Shown here piece after piece: positions 44,544 to 56,009 of a DNA stretch of 64,000 bases. Source of the stretch: Adineta vaga. Lineage: Eukaryota; Rotifera. The position numbers were made by a program, and so were the translations under genes. The notes beneath the pieces were generated by a model. That model ran no database searches, was not told the DNA's origin, and saw only the letters and a list, made by a program, of their open reading frames with translations. The stretch is taken from positions 7,564,001 through 7,628,000 of the forward strand of contig CP075496.1 in assembly GCA_021613535.1 (NCBI GenBank), given 5' to 3'. Within the stretch, counting starts at the first letter, position 1, and each line of letters begins with the position of its first letter.

Positions 44544-45890
44544 GATCTATCACAAATAATAAAAAAATAAGAGTCTTTTTTATATACGACTTTTTTCGCT
44601 ATACACAAAAACCTTACATAGAATATACTATCTTGATTCTCTTCTATTTTTCTCGTACTACGATAGTCCCGTCCCTTTTCATCATTTCTTCTTTTTTCTT
44701 CTGTCAATCTTGCATTCTCTCATCTTCAGTTCTGTTTCTTTTCTACAATCAATGATATTTATACATTTATTTCTACTTCTATGGTTCAAGCTCGAAACAA
44801 TATATTTGTATATTCCATAGTTCGATGCAAATCATACGAAAAACAAAATATGAAATAACACTGACGAGAAGAAAAAACTCAGTTTTATTTGCCAAATAAT
44901 CAAAAATAAAAATCTGTCTTTTTTTGCATGCAATAAAAGACACATATTTTTGACGAGGAGAATATCAAATGAAAATAAATTTACTATATTATATTACGCA
45001 CAGAATGTATTTTTGAGGCAAAGTATATTGTTTTTATAGATCGAACAGTACGAAGAGTGATTAGCATGATTTGATAATTATTATGCAAATAGAAATTTGA
45101 TTAAATGTTTGCAAAAGAAAGATTAGTTGTTACCAGATATTCGATAAAAAAAGTACGAAATTTTTCATAAAAAACTTTCTCATGTAATCATATTGACGAT
45201 GTTTTAGTACTGAAAGGACGTTATAGTGTAAGATTCTTTCTGAATAACAAATAATTCAAACATATAATGAATTTTTTACATCACAAGAAAAGACATTATT
45301 GTCTATCAATTTTAACGTAGTGTACAATTAAAATTGACAATTGTATTTGTTTCTGAATATTGATTGACGGCGATGAAGTTTGAAACTTTCTTATTGTACT
45401 TTATAGAAAGTCTACTTTGTGTACCTTGAAATAAATACTACTGACCTTTGAAATTAATGTACGATAAAGATATGTAAAGGTATATTTTGATCCCTATTGC
45501 GATTTTGGAAGAAATATTATAGATTTATCAAATAATCTCTTGTTATTGGTCTGGAAAGCTCATCTTAAGTTACTTGTTTGCGCAAAGTTGATCTAGAAAA
45601 GATTCCATTTCAATTTACCTGAGTTAAATCAATCACACTTTCTCACTTTATATTTTTGTTGTAAGGATAAATATGAAAAATCAAAATGAGTATGAAGAGC
45701 TTGTCATTACTCGTTTCGAACAACGCCTTCTACCTATATCTTTGCATTTTTTCTGTCGTATTATATTTCGTTTGTTTCTAATCGGTTTTCTTGAGCTATT
45801 GTCTGTTGTAGTCGCATATCACGAAAATATTAAATCAATTGAGTTAATCTTTAACAAATAAGAAAGCAACTAGAATAAAAAGCGAATCAA
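44544..45890. other. Divergent intergenic region (ABCC4-like - / GH81 +)
   Basis: About 1.35 kb of A/T-rich DNA between two divergently transcribed genes. A 62-codon frame at 45673-45861 has a hydrophobic stretch but no family resemblance or splice context and is treated as chance. Both promoters should lie here. Confidence 0.5.
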
Positions 45891-48556
45891 ATGCACGTTT
45901 CAATCATTGTGATTTTTTCGATTTTATTTATTACTATAACAATGATTCTTGCATGGACTCTAACTCTCTTAACAATAGTCAGTCTTAGCACAAGTATTGA
46001 TGTACTTCTTCCAATATCAACAACAAAACCGGATTCAACATTTTATCCAAATGTTGTTCATCCACGTCAACCACAACGATTGAATTTAGGAAATAAGCAA
46101 GCGTTGCATACGAATAAATTCTACACCAATCCAATACTTGGCTCAGGTGAAAATCCGATTCTTGTACATCCATTTGTTTTGTTAATGAATCCTTCTTCAC
46201 CATTTGGTGTATCTATTTCTTGTACTGAACAATTGGCATTAGGACCGCAAATTGATAGTACACGAGTGAAATATTTCATCAATGTTATATTAAAAAATAT
46301 GCAAGTCAGTGCAACAGAATTCACTGCACAAAATTTTGAAGTAATTGATGTTGATGATCCTGGTTTTTCATTTACATTAAAAATGCGTCAACAAGGTTCA
46401 CAATCTTCAATTACTATGCCAGTTGTTCGTGGTATGGCTTATGTTACATTCGAATTCAATTCTGCAACACCGAAAATTTCAACAGCTCATGCTATTCTTT
46501 CAGTTAATGGTCAATCATCAGGAAGAATAACAAGTAAACGTTTTGAAGCTGTTTTAAACAATGGTCAAACTTGGATTATATATGCACTTAACGGAGAAAT
46601 AACACTAGAATTTCGTGATAATCAATTATTCGGTACACAAGCAATTACAAATGTTCTTCGTGTAACGAAAAAACAATCGGATGCATATGCCAATTCTCTT
46701 CTTGATTCACATGCTAGTGTTTATCCAACTGGTTGTCAATTGAGAGCAGATGTAACTGGTTCAAAAGGTACATATACATTTCTTTGGCAACGTAAAGGTG
46801 ATCTTAGTAAAACTTTACTTCATTATGCACTTGCTCATCATCGACAAGTAATCTCATCAAGTAGTGCAACAGCAACATCAGTACAATCAAAATCTTCAAG
46901 TAAAGGACCAATGGTTGGATATACTGGAAACACTTGGCTGATGGAGGAAAATTCTTTATCAACAATGGGCTTTCTTGCAGCACATCCACCTGCTCCACAA
47001 TATGAAAATTATATTGTAACACAATTAATAAAAGATATTAATGATGGAGTTAACTTAGGTGTAACAGATTATTATTTTACTGGTAAAGCTTTTCATAAAT
47101 ATGCATTATTATGTTTATTGGCTGATTATTATCGAGAAACAACATTACTAGATCAGTGTATCAAAAAATTAGAAGCAGGTTTTGATGTTTTGATTACAGG
47201 AAAAAATGGAAATGCGCTAAAATATGATACAACTTGGTATGGTCTTGTTTCTGCTGCTGGTTTAGCGTTTGTATTGATTTCTTTCTTTTGACAAATGATT
47301 ATGTTGATATTGAAATTTTAGACCCAATCAAGAATTAGCTGATTTTGGAAATTCATATTATAATGATCATCATTATCATTGGGGATATTTTATTCAAACG
47401 GGAGCTATTATTGCACATCTTGATTCAAGTTATATACCAAAAATGAAAAGTTGGATAGAAGGTTTGATTCGTGATTCAAATAATCCATCAACACAAGATA
47501 CACATTTTCCACAATTTCGTTATTTTGACTGGTATTCAGGACATAGTTGGAGTCAAGTAAAATAGATAATATCATTTCGATACATTTTTCTAAAGCAATT
47601 ATTCATTTAAGGGTTTATTTGAATCAGCTGATGGCAAAGATCAAGAATCTACATCAGAAGAAATAAATTATCATTATGGTTTAGCTTTATGGGGTTTAGC
47701 AACCAATTCAAAAACTACTGAAGGTCTAGGTCGTTTAATGTTAGCTATTGCTAAACGTTCTATTCAAACATACTTTCTTATGGATAGCGATAATAAAGTT
47801 ATGCCAAAAGAATTTATTGCTAATAAAGTAACAGGTATTTTCTTTGAAAATAAAGCTGATTATGCAACGTGGTTTGGTGCAAATCCAGAATTTATTCATG
47901 GTATTCAGTAAGTAGATACATAAATTAGAACAATAGGATATTTACTGAATTGTTTATATGAAAAAAAAAAGAATGCTTCCATCCACACCAATTACAGAAG
48001 AAGTTCGACTTCCAAAATTTGTCGAAGAAGAATGGAACACAATTGTCAGCAAAGTAGTTTCTGGTGCTGCAGGAGGATGGAAAAGTGTTCTATATACAAA
48101 TTATGCGATAATCAATCGAGGAGACGCATTCAATCAATTACTTACTGTACCACTTGATGATGGTTTAACACGTACTTGGGCTCTTGTAAATATCGATACA
48201 TTTATTTCTTCCCCTCTCCCCCCCTCAAAATTCATCCTTTCATTCGATTTTAGTATTGGGCAGCAACACGACCAAATACAAATGGTGGTAATGCAACCGG
48301 AACAACACCTAATCCATCATCGAGCACTACATCCGGTCCACCCGTAACTGGTGGTGAATGTACTCTACCTGCTGATGCTCCTTGTACATCATTAACTTCA
48401 CCAGGCGATGCTGCTGCTGGTCTTGGTATGTACTATGATGCTAGTTGTGCTCAAGGTGGTGTTGGTTGCAATCATATTAAACCTAACTGCCGTCTCTGTG
48501 CTAAAAATCCAGCAGTTATTAACGATCCTTTTCTTAAATGCCCTTCATGTGTTTAA
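45891..48556 (+). CDS. GH81 endo-1,3-beta-glucanase with N-terminal anchor and Cys-rich tail
   Basis: Five exons (45891-47266, 47322-47556, 47612-47907, 47972-48185, 48254-48556) join to 807 residues. The N-terminus is a long hydrophobic signal or anchor (IVIFSILFITITMILAW). GH81 features follow: a beta-sandwich region (HTNKFYTNPILG, HPFVLLMNP), then the catalytic domain with VTDYYFTGKAFHKYA, NSYYNDHHYHWGYFIQTGA, FDWYSGHSWSQGLF and DGKDQESTSEEINYHYGL. The acidic cluster in QESTSEE holds the family's proposed catalytic Glu. After a Thr/Ser/Pro linker comes a small Cys-rich module (CTLPADAPC, CAQGGVGCNH, CRLCAKNP, CPSCV). GH81 enzymes hydrolyse beta-1,3-glucan and are typical of fungi, bacteria and some plants and oomycetes, but rare in animals. 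In bdelloids such enzymes are generally explained by horizontal transfer. The first exon, 1.4 kb, is far longer than its neighbours' exons. Confidence 0.9.
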
Positions 48557-48741
48557 TAAAACAAGTTATTTGTTTGTTTACTAATCGAAATATATCTTAA
48601 CACATAAAAACAAAAGAAACTTTGTATGTTACTATCAAATATTTATGTATATCTAATTATTGTTAGTGTATATCTGACATCATATTTATACAGTTCATCA
48701 AAAAAAAAGAAACTAACACTAATTAAAATCTGTGAATTGAA

Positions 48742-50389
48742 TTAAATAGAGCCATATGTTTTATTCCAATCTATAATATAAGTATGTGTTATAAGGCGAA
48801 TTCTTATTGTCAAAAAGAATGATTACCTTCATATTGTTTTAAATCGTTTTCTGAAACACTTGGTCGAATAGCTTTGAGCGATTTAATAAAATCTTCCGAT
48901 GAAATACCTCGTACCTGATTATCAATCGAATCAATTGATTACAATATATAAAACGACAAAGTTTATCTTACCTCATCACTGGAAAGTAATTCAATATCAT
49001 GTATATCTCGAATAGGTCCTAACGCAGCATCATGACAAAGACTATGCATATCAGCACCACTAAAACCTTCTGTAAGTGTACATATATGTTCTATATCAGT
49101 AGTAGTTAAAGTATGTTTTTGATCTCGAAGTAAATTTGAAATAATAGCTTGTCGAGCTGCTAAATCAGGTAAAGGAATATAAATACGTTTAACAAAACGT
49201 CGACGAGCTGCTGAATCAAGTTCTTGTGGTCTTAATATTCAAAATAGTCAGTAATTAAAAATACGAATGGTTCTATCGTTTAGATGAATTACCGATTAGT
49301 AGCACCAATCAATAGAATTCGTTCTTCACCTTGAGTACTTGCTCCATCCTATAATAGATAATACTCTTAAACGCACGTATATAATTTAAAAAAGAACTTA
49401 CAATTTGTACAAGAAATTCTGTTTTTATTCGACGTGTACTTTCATCTTCATTTTCTGATCGTTCTTGAAGTAAGGAATCCACTTCATCAATGAAAATCAC
49501 TGATGGTTGACGTGAACGAGCGACAGCAAATAGTGCTCGAACTAATTTTTCACTTTCACCATGCCATTTTGACGTTAAGGATGATGATGAAACACAAAAG
49601 AAAGTTGCTTTCGACTGACTAGCAATACATTTACCAATCAACGTTTTTCCAGTTCCTATTCTTACGAAAATACAAATATGTTGAAACGAAAAATGAATTT
49701 TGAATAGAGTTGTACCTGGTGGACCAAAAAGAAGTAAACCTTTTGGTGGTCTTCTTAAACCGGTAAATATATCAGGTCGTTGCATAGGCCATACAACAAT
49801 TTCTGTAATAGATCGTTTAGCATCATTTAAACCAGCAATATCATTCCATGTTGTCGTTAAATTCAATTCCATAATCTACATAATAGATAAAAATGTCATC
49901 TATATCACTGAATCAGAGGGACTATTTTTGACGATATGTAATAGTTTTGTTTTAAAAAATGAAAATTACCTCACTAGTTATCATTTCGATCAATTTTGAA
50001 TCAATGTGTTTGGCACCACCACTTTCTTCTAATTTATTGTTGGAAGTGTCCGTATTATTAGATTGATTCGTTTGCAAAACAGGCGCTACTGATGTTGGTG
50101 GTGGCGGTGGTGGTGGTGCAGGTTGCGTAAGTTGTCGATTTGGATCATTCTGTACTTGACGTCCAGCAGTAGGATCAACATACCGATTGTATATAGATCG
50201 TCTATGTTTAGAATACAAATTCTTGCATTCATTATATGTCATAAACATTGAACTTACTTCGCAGATGAATGCATACCAAGCGATTTTTTAACAACACCAC
50301 CATTCGTTTTTGTACGCGCGTCGTCGATCTCTAATTGATCACGTGCTGTACGAAATGATAATGAGTCTGGTACAGCTGATGCTTGCTGC

Positions 50390-50420
<31 letters not shown>

Positions 50421-51192
50421 GCTGCTGCTGTACTTGTTGTTTACCAAATGGTGGTCGATAATGATGGCTTGTACCAGTATCCATTGTTTCATCCGAAAAA
50501 CAAGCAGGAGCTGGACGTTTCTAAACGAAAAAAAAATTTAGGATTCTAATTATACGTAATTATAGGATTCTTACTTTATTAAATGTTGGTGGTTGATTGT
50601 CGATTGCTGATGGCGTTTTTGGTGTTTTCATTGAAAGTAAGTTAATTTGACCAGCTAGAGGATTTCGACCATCTCTATGACCTTTAAATAATGGTCTAAT
50701 TTTGTCATTCATCTATCGAAAGAAACAGTTAAAAAAGCAAATAGGAATGACATCTTACCATCTGCTGACGAATATTAGTATCATTTATTTGAGACCAATT
50801 GATACATTGTGAGAAAGAGACTACAAAAGAAAACCTATAAAAAATGGATATTTTTAAAAAAAAGAAGAGGACTGACTACGATGATTTTTATCTGTTTGTT
50901 TGTGAACATTTTTATTAAATGGTCTTGTTGCCCAATATAATGCAATAGAACGATCAGCAAATTGATTAATAACTTGTACTGGCAATCTTAAATCAACAAG
51001 AAATAGAATATATAGAATGATAATCAAAATAACAAACTGTGTGGTTTGTCTCCATGCATCCAATAGAATAAGTTGAACACGTCTATGATGACTACACACG
51101 TCAATATTACGTTTATCACGTTCCAATGATGCTTCTTCATATAACCACCATTCATATATTTGACAATCAAGAGATGACATATCTAGTATCAT
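48742..51192 (-). CDS. FIGNL1: Fidgetin-like AAA ATPase FIGNL1
   Basis: About ten exons. The C-terminal AAA module is complete: [34 protein letters not shown], Walker [39 protein letters not shown], Walker [46 protein letters not shown] and the VPS4-type end [15 protein letters not shown]. The N-terminal half is divergent and disordered, with a run of about 16 Gln and a run of seven Pro. FIGNL1 removes RAD51 filaments during homologous recombination and limits crossovers, in the nucleus. In a lineage known for extensive DNA-break repair this is a gene of interest, although nothing here is unusual beyond the polyQ. The ATG at 51192 abuts a TGATTTATAG acceptor; a second in-frame ATG lies four codons later. 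It is the last gene of a minus-strand group after TIMM8 and PSMB2. Confidence 0.93.
50382..50430. repeat. Trinucleotide repeat coding for polyglutamine in FIGNL1
   Basis: A GCT/GTT run on the plus strand reads as CAG/CAA on the minus strand and codes for about 16 Gln. The run is interrupted (CAA core flanked by CAG), which usually slows expansion. Confidence 0.9.
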
Positions 51193-51560
51193 CTATAAAT
51201 CAGTACAAATGTGATAGTTACGAATCAATTGGACCAATATGTACTCATTTGAATCTAGGACTATAGTTGAACAACAGTTTGAGGATATTCCGTCAAGTCT
51301 TTAGATATTAGTTAAAAAGATCATTCATATGTTTAACTACATCTCCCCTTTATGTCATCTTATGTCGGGGTAGATATAAAAAATGTTTAATCGCATGAGC
51401 GTCAACAGTAACATCAACAGAAGAAAAAAAAGTTGAAACATAAAAGAAAGAAATGATTACGAAGTCTGGTTTAAAAAAATGTCAATGCAAGTTTGATAAA
51501 TAATGTTTTTTGTTTTTCTTTTAACATAAAGTATATTCATCAGACTACGAGAGAATTGAA
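51193..51560. other. Gap between PSMB2 and FIGNL1 with an acceptor at the FIGNL1 start
   Basis: A 368-bp stretch. On the minus strand it ends in TGATTTATAG directly abutting the FIGNL1 ATG (the AG is at 51194-51193). No coding exon is recognised, so it contains either a short 5'UTR or a trans-splice acceptor region. Confidence 0.5.
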
Positions 51561-52291
51561 TTAAGAATGAATATCCATCATATCAGCACTTGTTTGTAAT
51601 TCGACTTCATGTGGTTTCGTCACAATAATCTTTTCCGGATACATATTATCAAGAACACGAATACCTTTTGCATCGATAATTCGTACAAATACACAATGTG
51701 GATAGGCTGCCATACGTTTACCAAGTTCATTGACGATCGTTTGTAACATAAATAATGCTTCATCAACAGATAAATCTTCTTTCCATAAACGATCACCAAT
51801 AGCCAATGCAAAATATTGACAAAAACCATGAGCAACAACATTTGTTGAAACCATTGCACCTAAATAATCAATCGAATATAATTGTGCACGATTTTGATCA
51901 CGTTCATTTGTTGAATAACCACCAACGACAAGATTAGCTAGAAATGAATTACGAGAACGAAGTGATGTAGCCATTTCATGTCGTGTAAAATTTGCACACG
52001 CATATGGAGATAATTCAATGCCATTGATCATTTTATATAATTGAATATTTTTACCAACATATTCGGCGAATTGAACAACATCACCAGGTTCACCAGCTAG
52101 AGAAAGAATGATAACAGTCTTCAATATCTTTGTTTATGCAACTTACCAGCAAGCATAGCGCAATGTTCACTTAATTTAAATAATCGATTTGTATCAAATT
52201 TCATATTCAGAATTCCATATTTTGTAGTATTTGCATCTTGTGCTAATAAGACGAAATCTTTTCCACGAATACCGATTATTGATTCAACCAT
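51561..52291 (-). CDS. PSMB2: Proteasome subunit beta type-2 (20S beta4)
   Basis: Two exons encode about 225 residues. The N-terminus MVESIIGIRGKDFVLLAQD has no propeptide and no catalytic Thr1, as expected for the non-catalytic beta4 subunit. GEPGDVVQFAEYVGKNIQLY, NGIELSPYACANFTRHEMA, IDYLGAMVSTNVVAHGFC and FVRIIDAKGIRVLDN match animal PSMB2 closely. It is part of the beta ring of the 20S core in cytosol and nucleus. A TTTTTTTTTCTTCAG acceptor sits 21 nt before the ATG, inside the 118-bp gap after TIMM8. The C-terminal tail (KPHEVELQTSADMMDIHS) is about 20 residues longer than in vertebrates. Confidence 0.95.
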
Positions 52292-52312
52292 TTCGTTTTT
52301 ATATTATCTTAT

Positions 52313-52328
52313 CTGAAGAAAAAAAAAG
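52313..52328 (-). other. Splice acceptor in the PSMB2 leader
   Basis: A nine-T tract followed by CTTCAG on the minus strand ends at 52313, leaving 21 nt before the PSMB2 ATG. It lies within 118 bp of the upstream TIMM8 stop codon. It is the strongest-looking acceptor of the set. Confidence 0.55.
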
Positions 52329-52409
52329 AAATGGATCAGGGAATTATTTTATTCGAAACTAAAAATATTTTTAGGATAAACATATTTAAATAACACGAAG
52401 AACTTGAGT

Positions 52410-52820
52410 CTACCAAAACTTCCAACTGCTCTTTTTCTCTTCTTTCTTATTTGATAATGGTGAGTCATATTCCATCGAAAATTCCGGTGTACGAAGACCC
52501 ATATCTGGTGAACCTAAGGAGAAATCTGTTGATGTATTAAATTCATTCGATTTCATTGATGAAACAGCAGCAGCACCTTCTTGACCAAGTTTATTAATAA
52601 TATAATTACTTGAATCAATGAAACGTTCAACACAATTTGCTAAACATGTTTCACTTCGCCCATCAAGTCTTGATGATATACTTGGTGCGCATAAATCCCA
52701 ACATTGTTCCGTTAAAGAATGTACAACAGCTTGAAAACGTTGTTTTTGATTTTCGTGTTCAATAAATGATGCTAATGCAGCATCGCCTATACCTTGACTA
52801 GAACCTCCTAATAAATCCAT
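52410..52820 (-). CDS. Small TIM chaperone TIMM8 with C-terminal extension
   Basis: A single-exon 136-residue frame has the twin CX3C signature: CWDLC and CLANC, embedded in VHSLTEQCWDLCAPSISSRL and DGRSETCLANCVERFIDSS. SRLDGRSETCL..CVERFID is the TIM8 form of the family rather than TIM9, 10 or 13. Tim8-Tim13 hexamers escort hydrophobic precursors across the mitochondrial intermembrane space. The usual protein ends soon after the second Cys pair at about 90-100 residues. Here about 50 more Ser/Glu/Lys-rich residues follow, ending KKEEKKSSWKFW. A TTGTTTTCAG acceptor lies 19 nt before the ATG. It lies between the disordered gene (164 bp upstream) and PSMB2 (118 bp downstream). Confidence 0.9.
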   Translation of the reverse strand: MDLLGGSSQGIGDAALASFIEHENQKQRFQAVVHSLTEQCWDLCAPSISSRLDGRSETCLANCVERFIDSSNYIINKLGQEGAAAVSSMKSNEFNTSTDFSLGSPDMGLRTPEFSMEYDSPLSNKKEEKKSSWKFW

Positions 52821-52984
52821 TCAAAACTTCTATGCAAATCTGAAAACAATAATTAGTGGAGATTGTTTTCTTGAGATAGATATATCATTGATAAATAACA
52901 ATTCTTTTTGTACAAGAGAAAGAAAAACACACACAAACACACACTGTTATTGCAAAATGAAGATATGAAAAGGAAGGATCAGAT

Positions 52985-55900
52985 TTATTTATCGAAGAAT
53001 TGAATTAAATTGTTGATACGATTTGGTCTATCAGTTTTTAATGCACGAATAGAATCCTATTGATAAACAAAAAAAATGTATTGCAAACATCTTTTTATAT
53101 AGATAAAACTAACTCGTTCAATTGCTGTTGACATGGGTGTGGAAGGTGATGATTGTCGTGTAGTTGTAGATTCAATCATTGATTTTCTATTCGTTCGAAG
53201 ATCTTGAGAAGTATTGTCTTTGATCATAGTTAAATTAGATGTCAGAGTCACTTCTTTTCTAGATACTAAAACGGGTTCTATAGTCGAAGGTGGTTGTTGA
53301 TCCGCTTCATCATGTAAACTGTTTTCATTAGATATGGTTTGACTGCAAAAAAAAACAAAGTATAATATTATTATTTAGAAACAGATTTAAATCGAAATGA
53401 ATTGATTAATTTTCAAACTAGACTTAGTAATCATAGGAAAGTCATTTGAGAGATATCAACTCACAATTTGCTTTGCTTTTCTTTGGCAATATCGATCCAA
53501 GATTGCGCTGGTTTAGCATCGGTTGTTGCAACTTTATTATTTGTTGATAAATAAACACCACCGACGGTTTTTCTTCGATTCGGTTGTTGTATAACAGAGG
53601 AGGAGCAAGAAGAAGAAGAAGAAGTTTCAATTGTTTTATTCGTTGAAATCACATGTGGTACAGTTGATTCATTCTCATTTAACACAGGTATTATCGTTTC
53701 TTCTTTTATAGTGATAGATGAAATGTTTACTGTTACTGATTCTTCAGAAGACGATGGCTCAGGTAGAATTTCTTCTGTCGATGGAACTTTTTTCATCATA
53801 CTACGTTTTTTTAATTGATTGAAGACATTTTCAAATTCATTGACTGTTTGATTTTCATTATTCGATGCTATATGTACAGTAACCGGTCTTAAACGAGTTT
53901 TCGTTAATGGTGAATGTTCTCGTGTTTGAACAAATAAATTTGTAGATGATTGATTGTCATGAAATGGTAAATCTTTTGGTAATTGTACTCTTGAATGTTT
54001 AAATAAATCTAAATTATCATAGATATGTTCTTCAGGTGGTGAACGTGATCTTGATTTATTTTGGTAATTTTCTTGTTTTGTTTCTTCTTGTTCGTTGTCA
54101 TCATCATCATCATCATCATCATGGCCGTTGTCTTGGTAATTTGTTCGCTGATATATCGATCGATTGATTAATTTGATTTCTTGTGGACGTTTACAACTAG
54201 TCGATCGTTGAATTGATAAAACATTTGTTGATAAATTTTTATCAGCCGAATGAACACGAAGACGTGATCGTGCAGTATCCAAATCAGCTAGATCAACAAT
54301 GAGCTGTGGTTGTACTTTTGACTAAGAGACAGAATAGGAAAAAAAAGAAAATGAAGACATTTTATAATACAAAAATCCTTGATCTTTACTTCAATCGTTG
54401 GTAAAGAAGACGTTTGATCATGAAAAGATATTGAAGAAAATAAATCAGTTTGATTATCATCAGTTTCCTTGACCGTACCCAACTATTTACAAAAACAAAG
54501 GTAAGAATTCATTAAAAACTAATTATTCTTTACTTTTTGTTTAATTGGTTGTCGTAGTTTGTTTTTAACAGCTATACGATCTCGTGCAGCTGAATGTTGC
54601 AATTGTTGGTTACTCGGTGGAAGCGTTGTTAACGACGTACATAATTCTAAATTGACATAAATATATACTTTTTTCTATCGGCAATCTATTTACCATTATC
54701 TACATCATGATGTGATTGTGATGTTTCCTATAATAGCAAAGGTTTATTTTTGTAGACAAAAAAATACGAAGAAAAAGTAAGTAGATTCTTACACTTATAG
54801 AAGACATTTGATCACCTACGGATGTGTACGATGACGAGCTATGTGATGATGCCTAATATAAGAAGAAATTGCGTATTTTGTGAGAAAAACAAAATAATAT
54901 CAGCGTATAAATGACTAATCATCTTATCATCGGTATTAAATTCGTGTTTTTTTCTTCTTTCGTTCTTATATGTATATATACATACACGTTTACAAATAGT
55001 CACAAGTATAGATGAAATAAATAAGACGTGCTTACATTCGAACAAACTGGCTTCGTTGGAATGATTATCGGCGATGAAGAAGAGATTAATCGTCGTCCGG
55101 AAGTGATACCACCACCAGCAGCGGCCAACTTTTCTACCTAAATACATATGTAACAAATAATTGAAAGAAAGATTTCGTCTTTATTCTAGTCACTTGAGCT
55201 TGAATGAGTGGACTCATATTCTTTCGAGACATCGTTTTTAACGATATTTTGTCGAAAAATAATAGACAAAAATAACACAGGGTTTACTTGTGTTCGATTA
55301 AGGGTGACGTTGACGATAATATGAGAATGAATAGGTAAAGTGAATAAGGAAGAGAGAAAAGGGGGAGATGAAAGGGAGAGAGCAAAAGGAAGGTAACGAT
55401 ATGTAAAAAAAAACCGTCGAACACGCAAAAGAAAGCAAAACGAAGAAGAAAAAAAGAAACGAACAGGAGGGAAACAAACGAAAACAAATTGGCACGCATC
55501 TGTTAATGTTGATGGTAATCATCATATTCTTTTTTTTAAAGCATGTCACTTTTTTTCTCTCTAATGTACAATGAACTTATCCGTATACATGCACGGGAGC
55601 AAAAGAAAATGGTAAATTTTCTTTTCTTTTGTAAATATATCTACCTGACATTCAATTTAAATGAATTCTGTATTATAAAACAGAAAAAGACGAGAAACAT
55701 TTTCATTGACATATATATATATATATATATGTATACAAAAGAAGAAAAAGAAAATTCTATCATGTTACCTACCTGACCTGTCAGTTGAGCATTACATATA
55801 ATATCATGTAAATCTGATGTTATATGCATTGATATACTGCCATTTAAAGTAGTTTGTGAATTTGTCCTTTTAATCGATGTAATATCACTAAATATGAAGA

Positions 55901-56009
55901 GAACGAAGAAAGATTTATTCCAAAATATAAATCACGAGTAAACTTACTCTTGAAATAGTAGATTATCTATTGAACGACCATTCAATCTATTTTGTAGATA
56001 ATTTATCAT
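52985..56009 (-). CDS. Uncharacterised large disordered protein with two alternative first exons
   Basis: Function not recognised. Exons on the minus strand share one frame. A core starts VEKLAAAGGGITSGRRLISS, continues through Ser/His-rich pieces, AARDRIAVKNKLRQPIKQK, DLADLDTARSRLRVHS, an Asp8 run (DDDDDDDDNEQEE) and FENVFNQLKKRSMMKKVPS, then reaches RRKTVGGVYLS and SWIDIAKEKQSKL. It ends RALKTDRPNRINNLIQFFDK. Two different upstream exons end in phase 0 before VEKL: one starts MSRKNMSPLIQAQ (ATG at 55232), the other ends CNAQLTGQ (exons near 55790-56009, ATG at 56009). This suggests alternative promoters. The SWIDIAKEKQ and RIAVKNK pieces weakly recall CRACD/KIAA1211-type actin-capping regulators; confidence in that is low. 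It is the first gene of a minus-strand cluster, 164 bp before TIMM8. Confidence 0.6.
54097..54122. repeat. Trinucleotide run coding for polyaspartate
   Basis: A TCATCA run on the plus strand codes for eight consecutive Asp on the minus strand, within the disordered protein. Confidence 0.85.
55711..55730. repeat. (AT)10 microsatellite
   Basis: Ten AT units are read directly, inside the long intron between the two alternative first exons of the disordered-protein gene. Confidence 0.9.

Noticed and set aside
45673-45861. 62-codon frame with a hydrophobic segment before GH81
   Set aside because: No homology, no splice sites joining it to GH81, and the GH81 start already has its own hydrophobic N-terminus.
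50310-50549. Val/Ala-rich plus-strand frame
   Set aside because: Antisense reading of the CAG/CAA polyglutamine repeat of FIGNL1.
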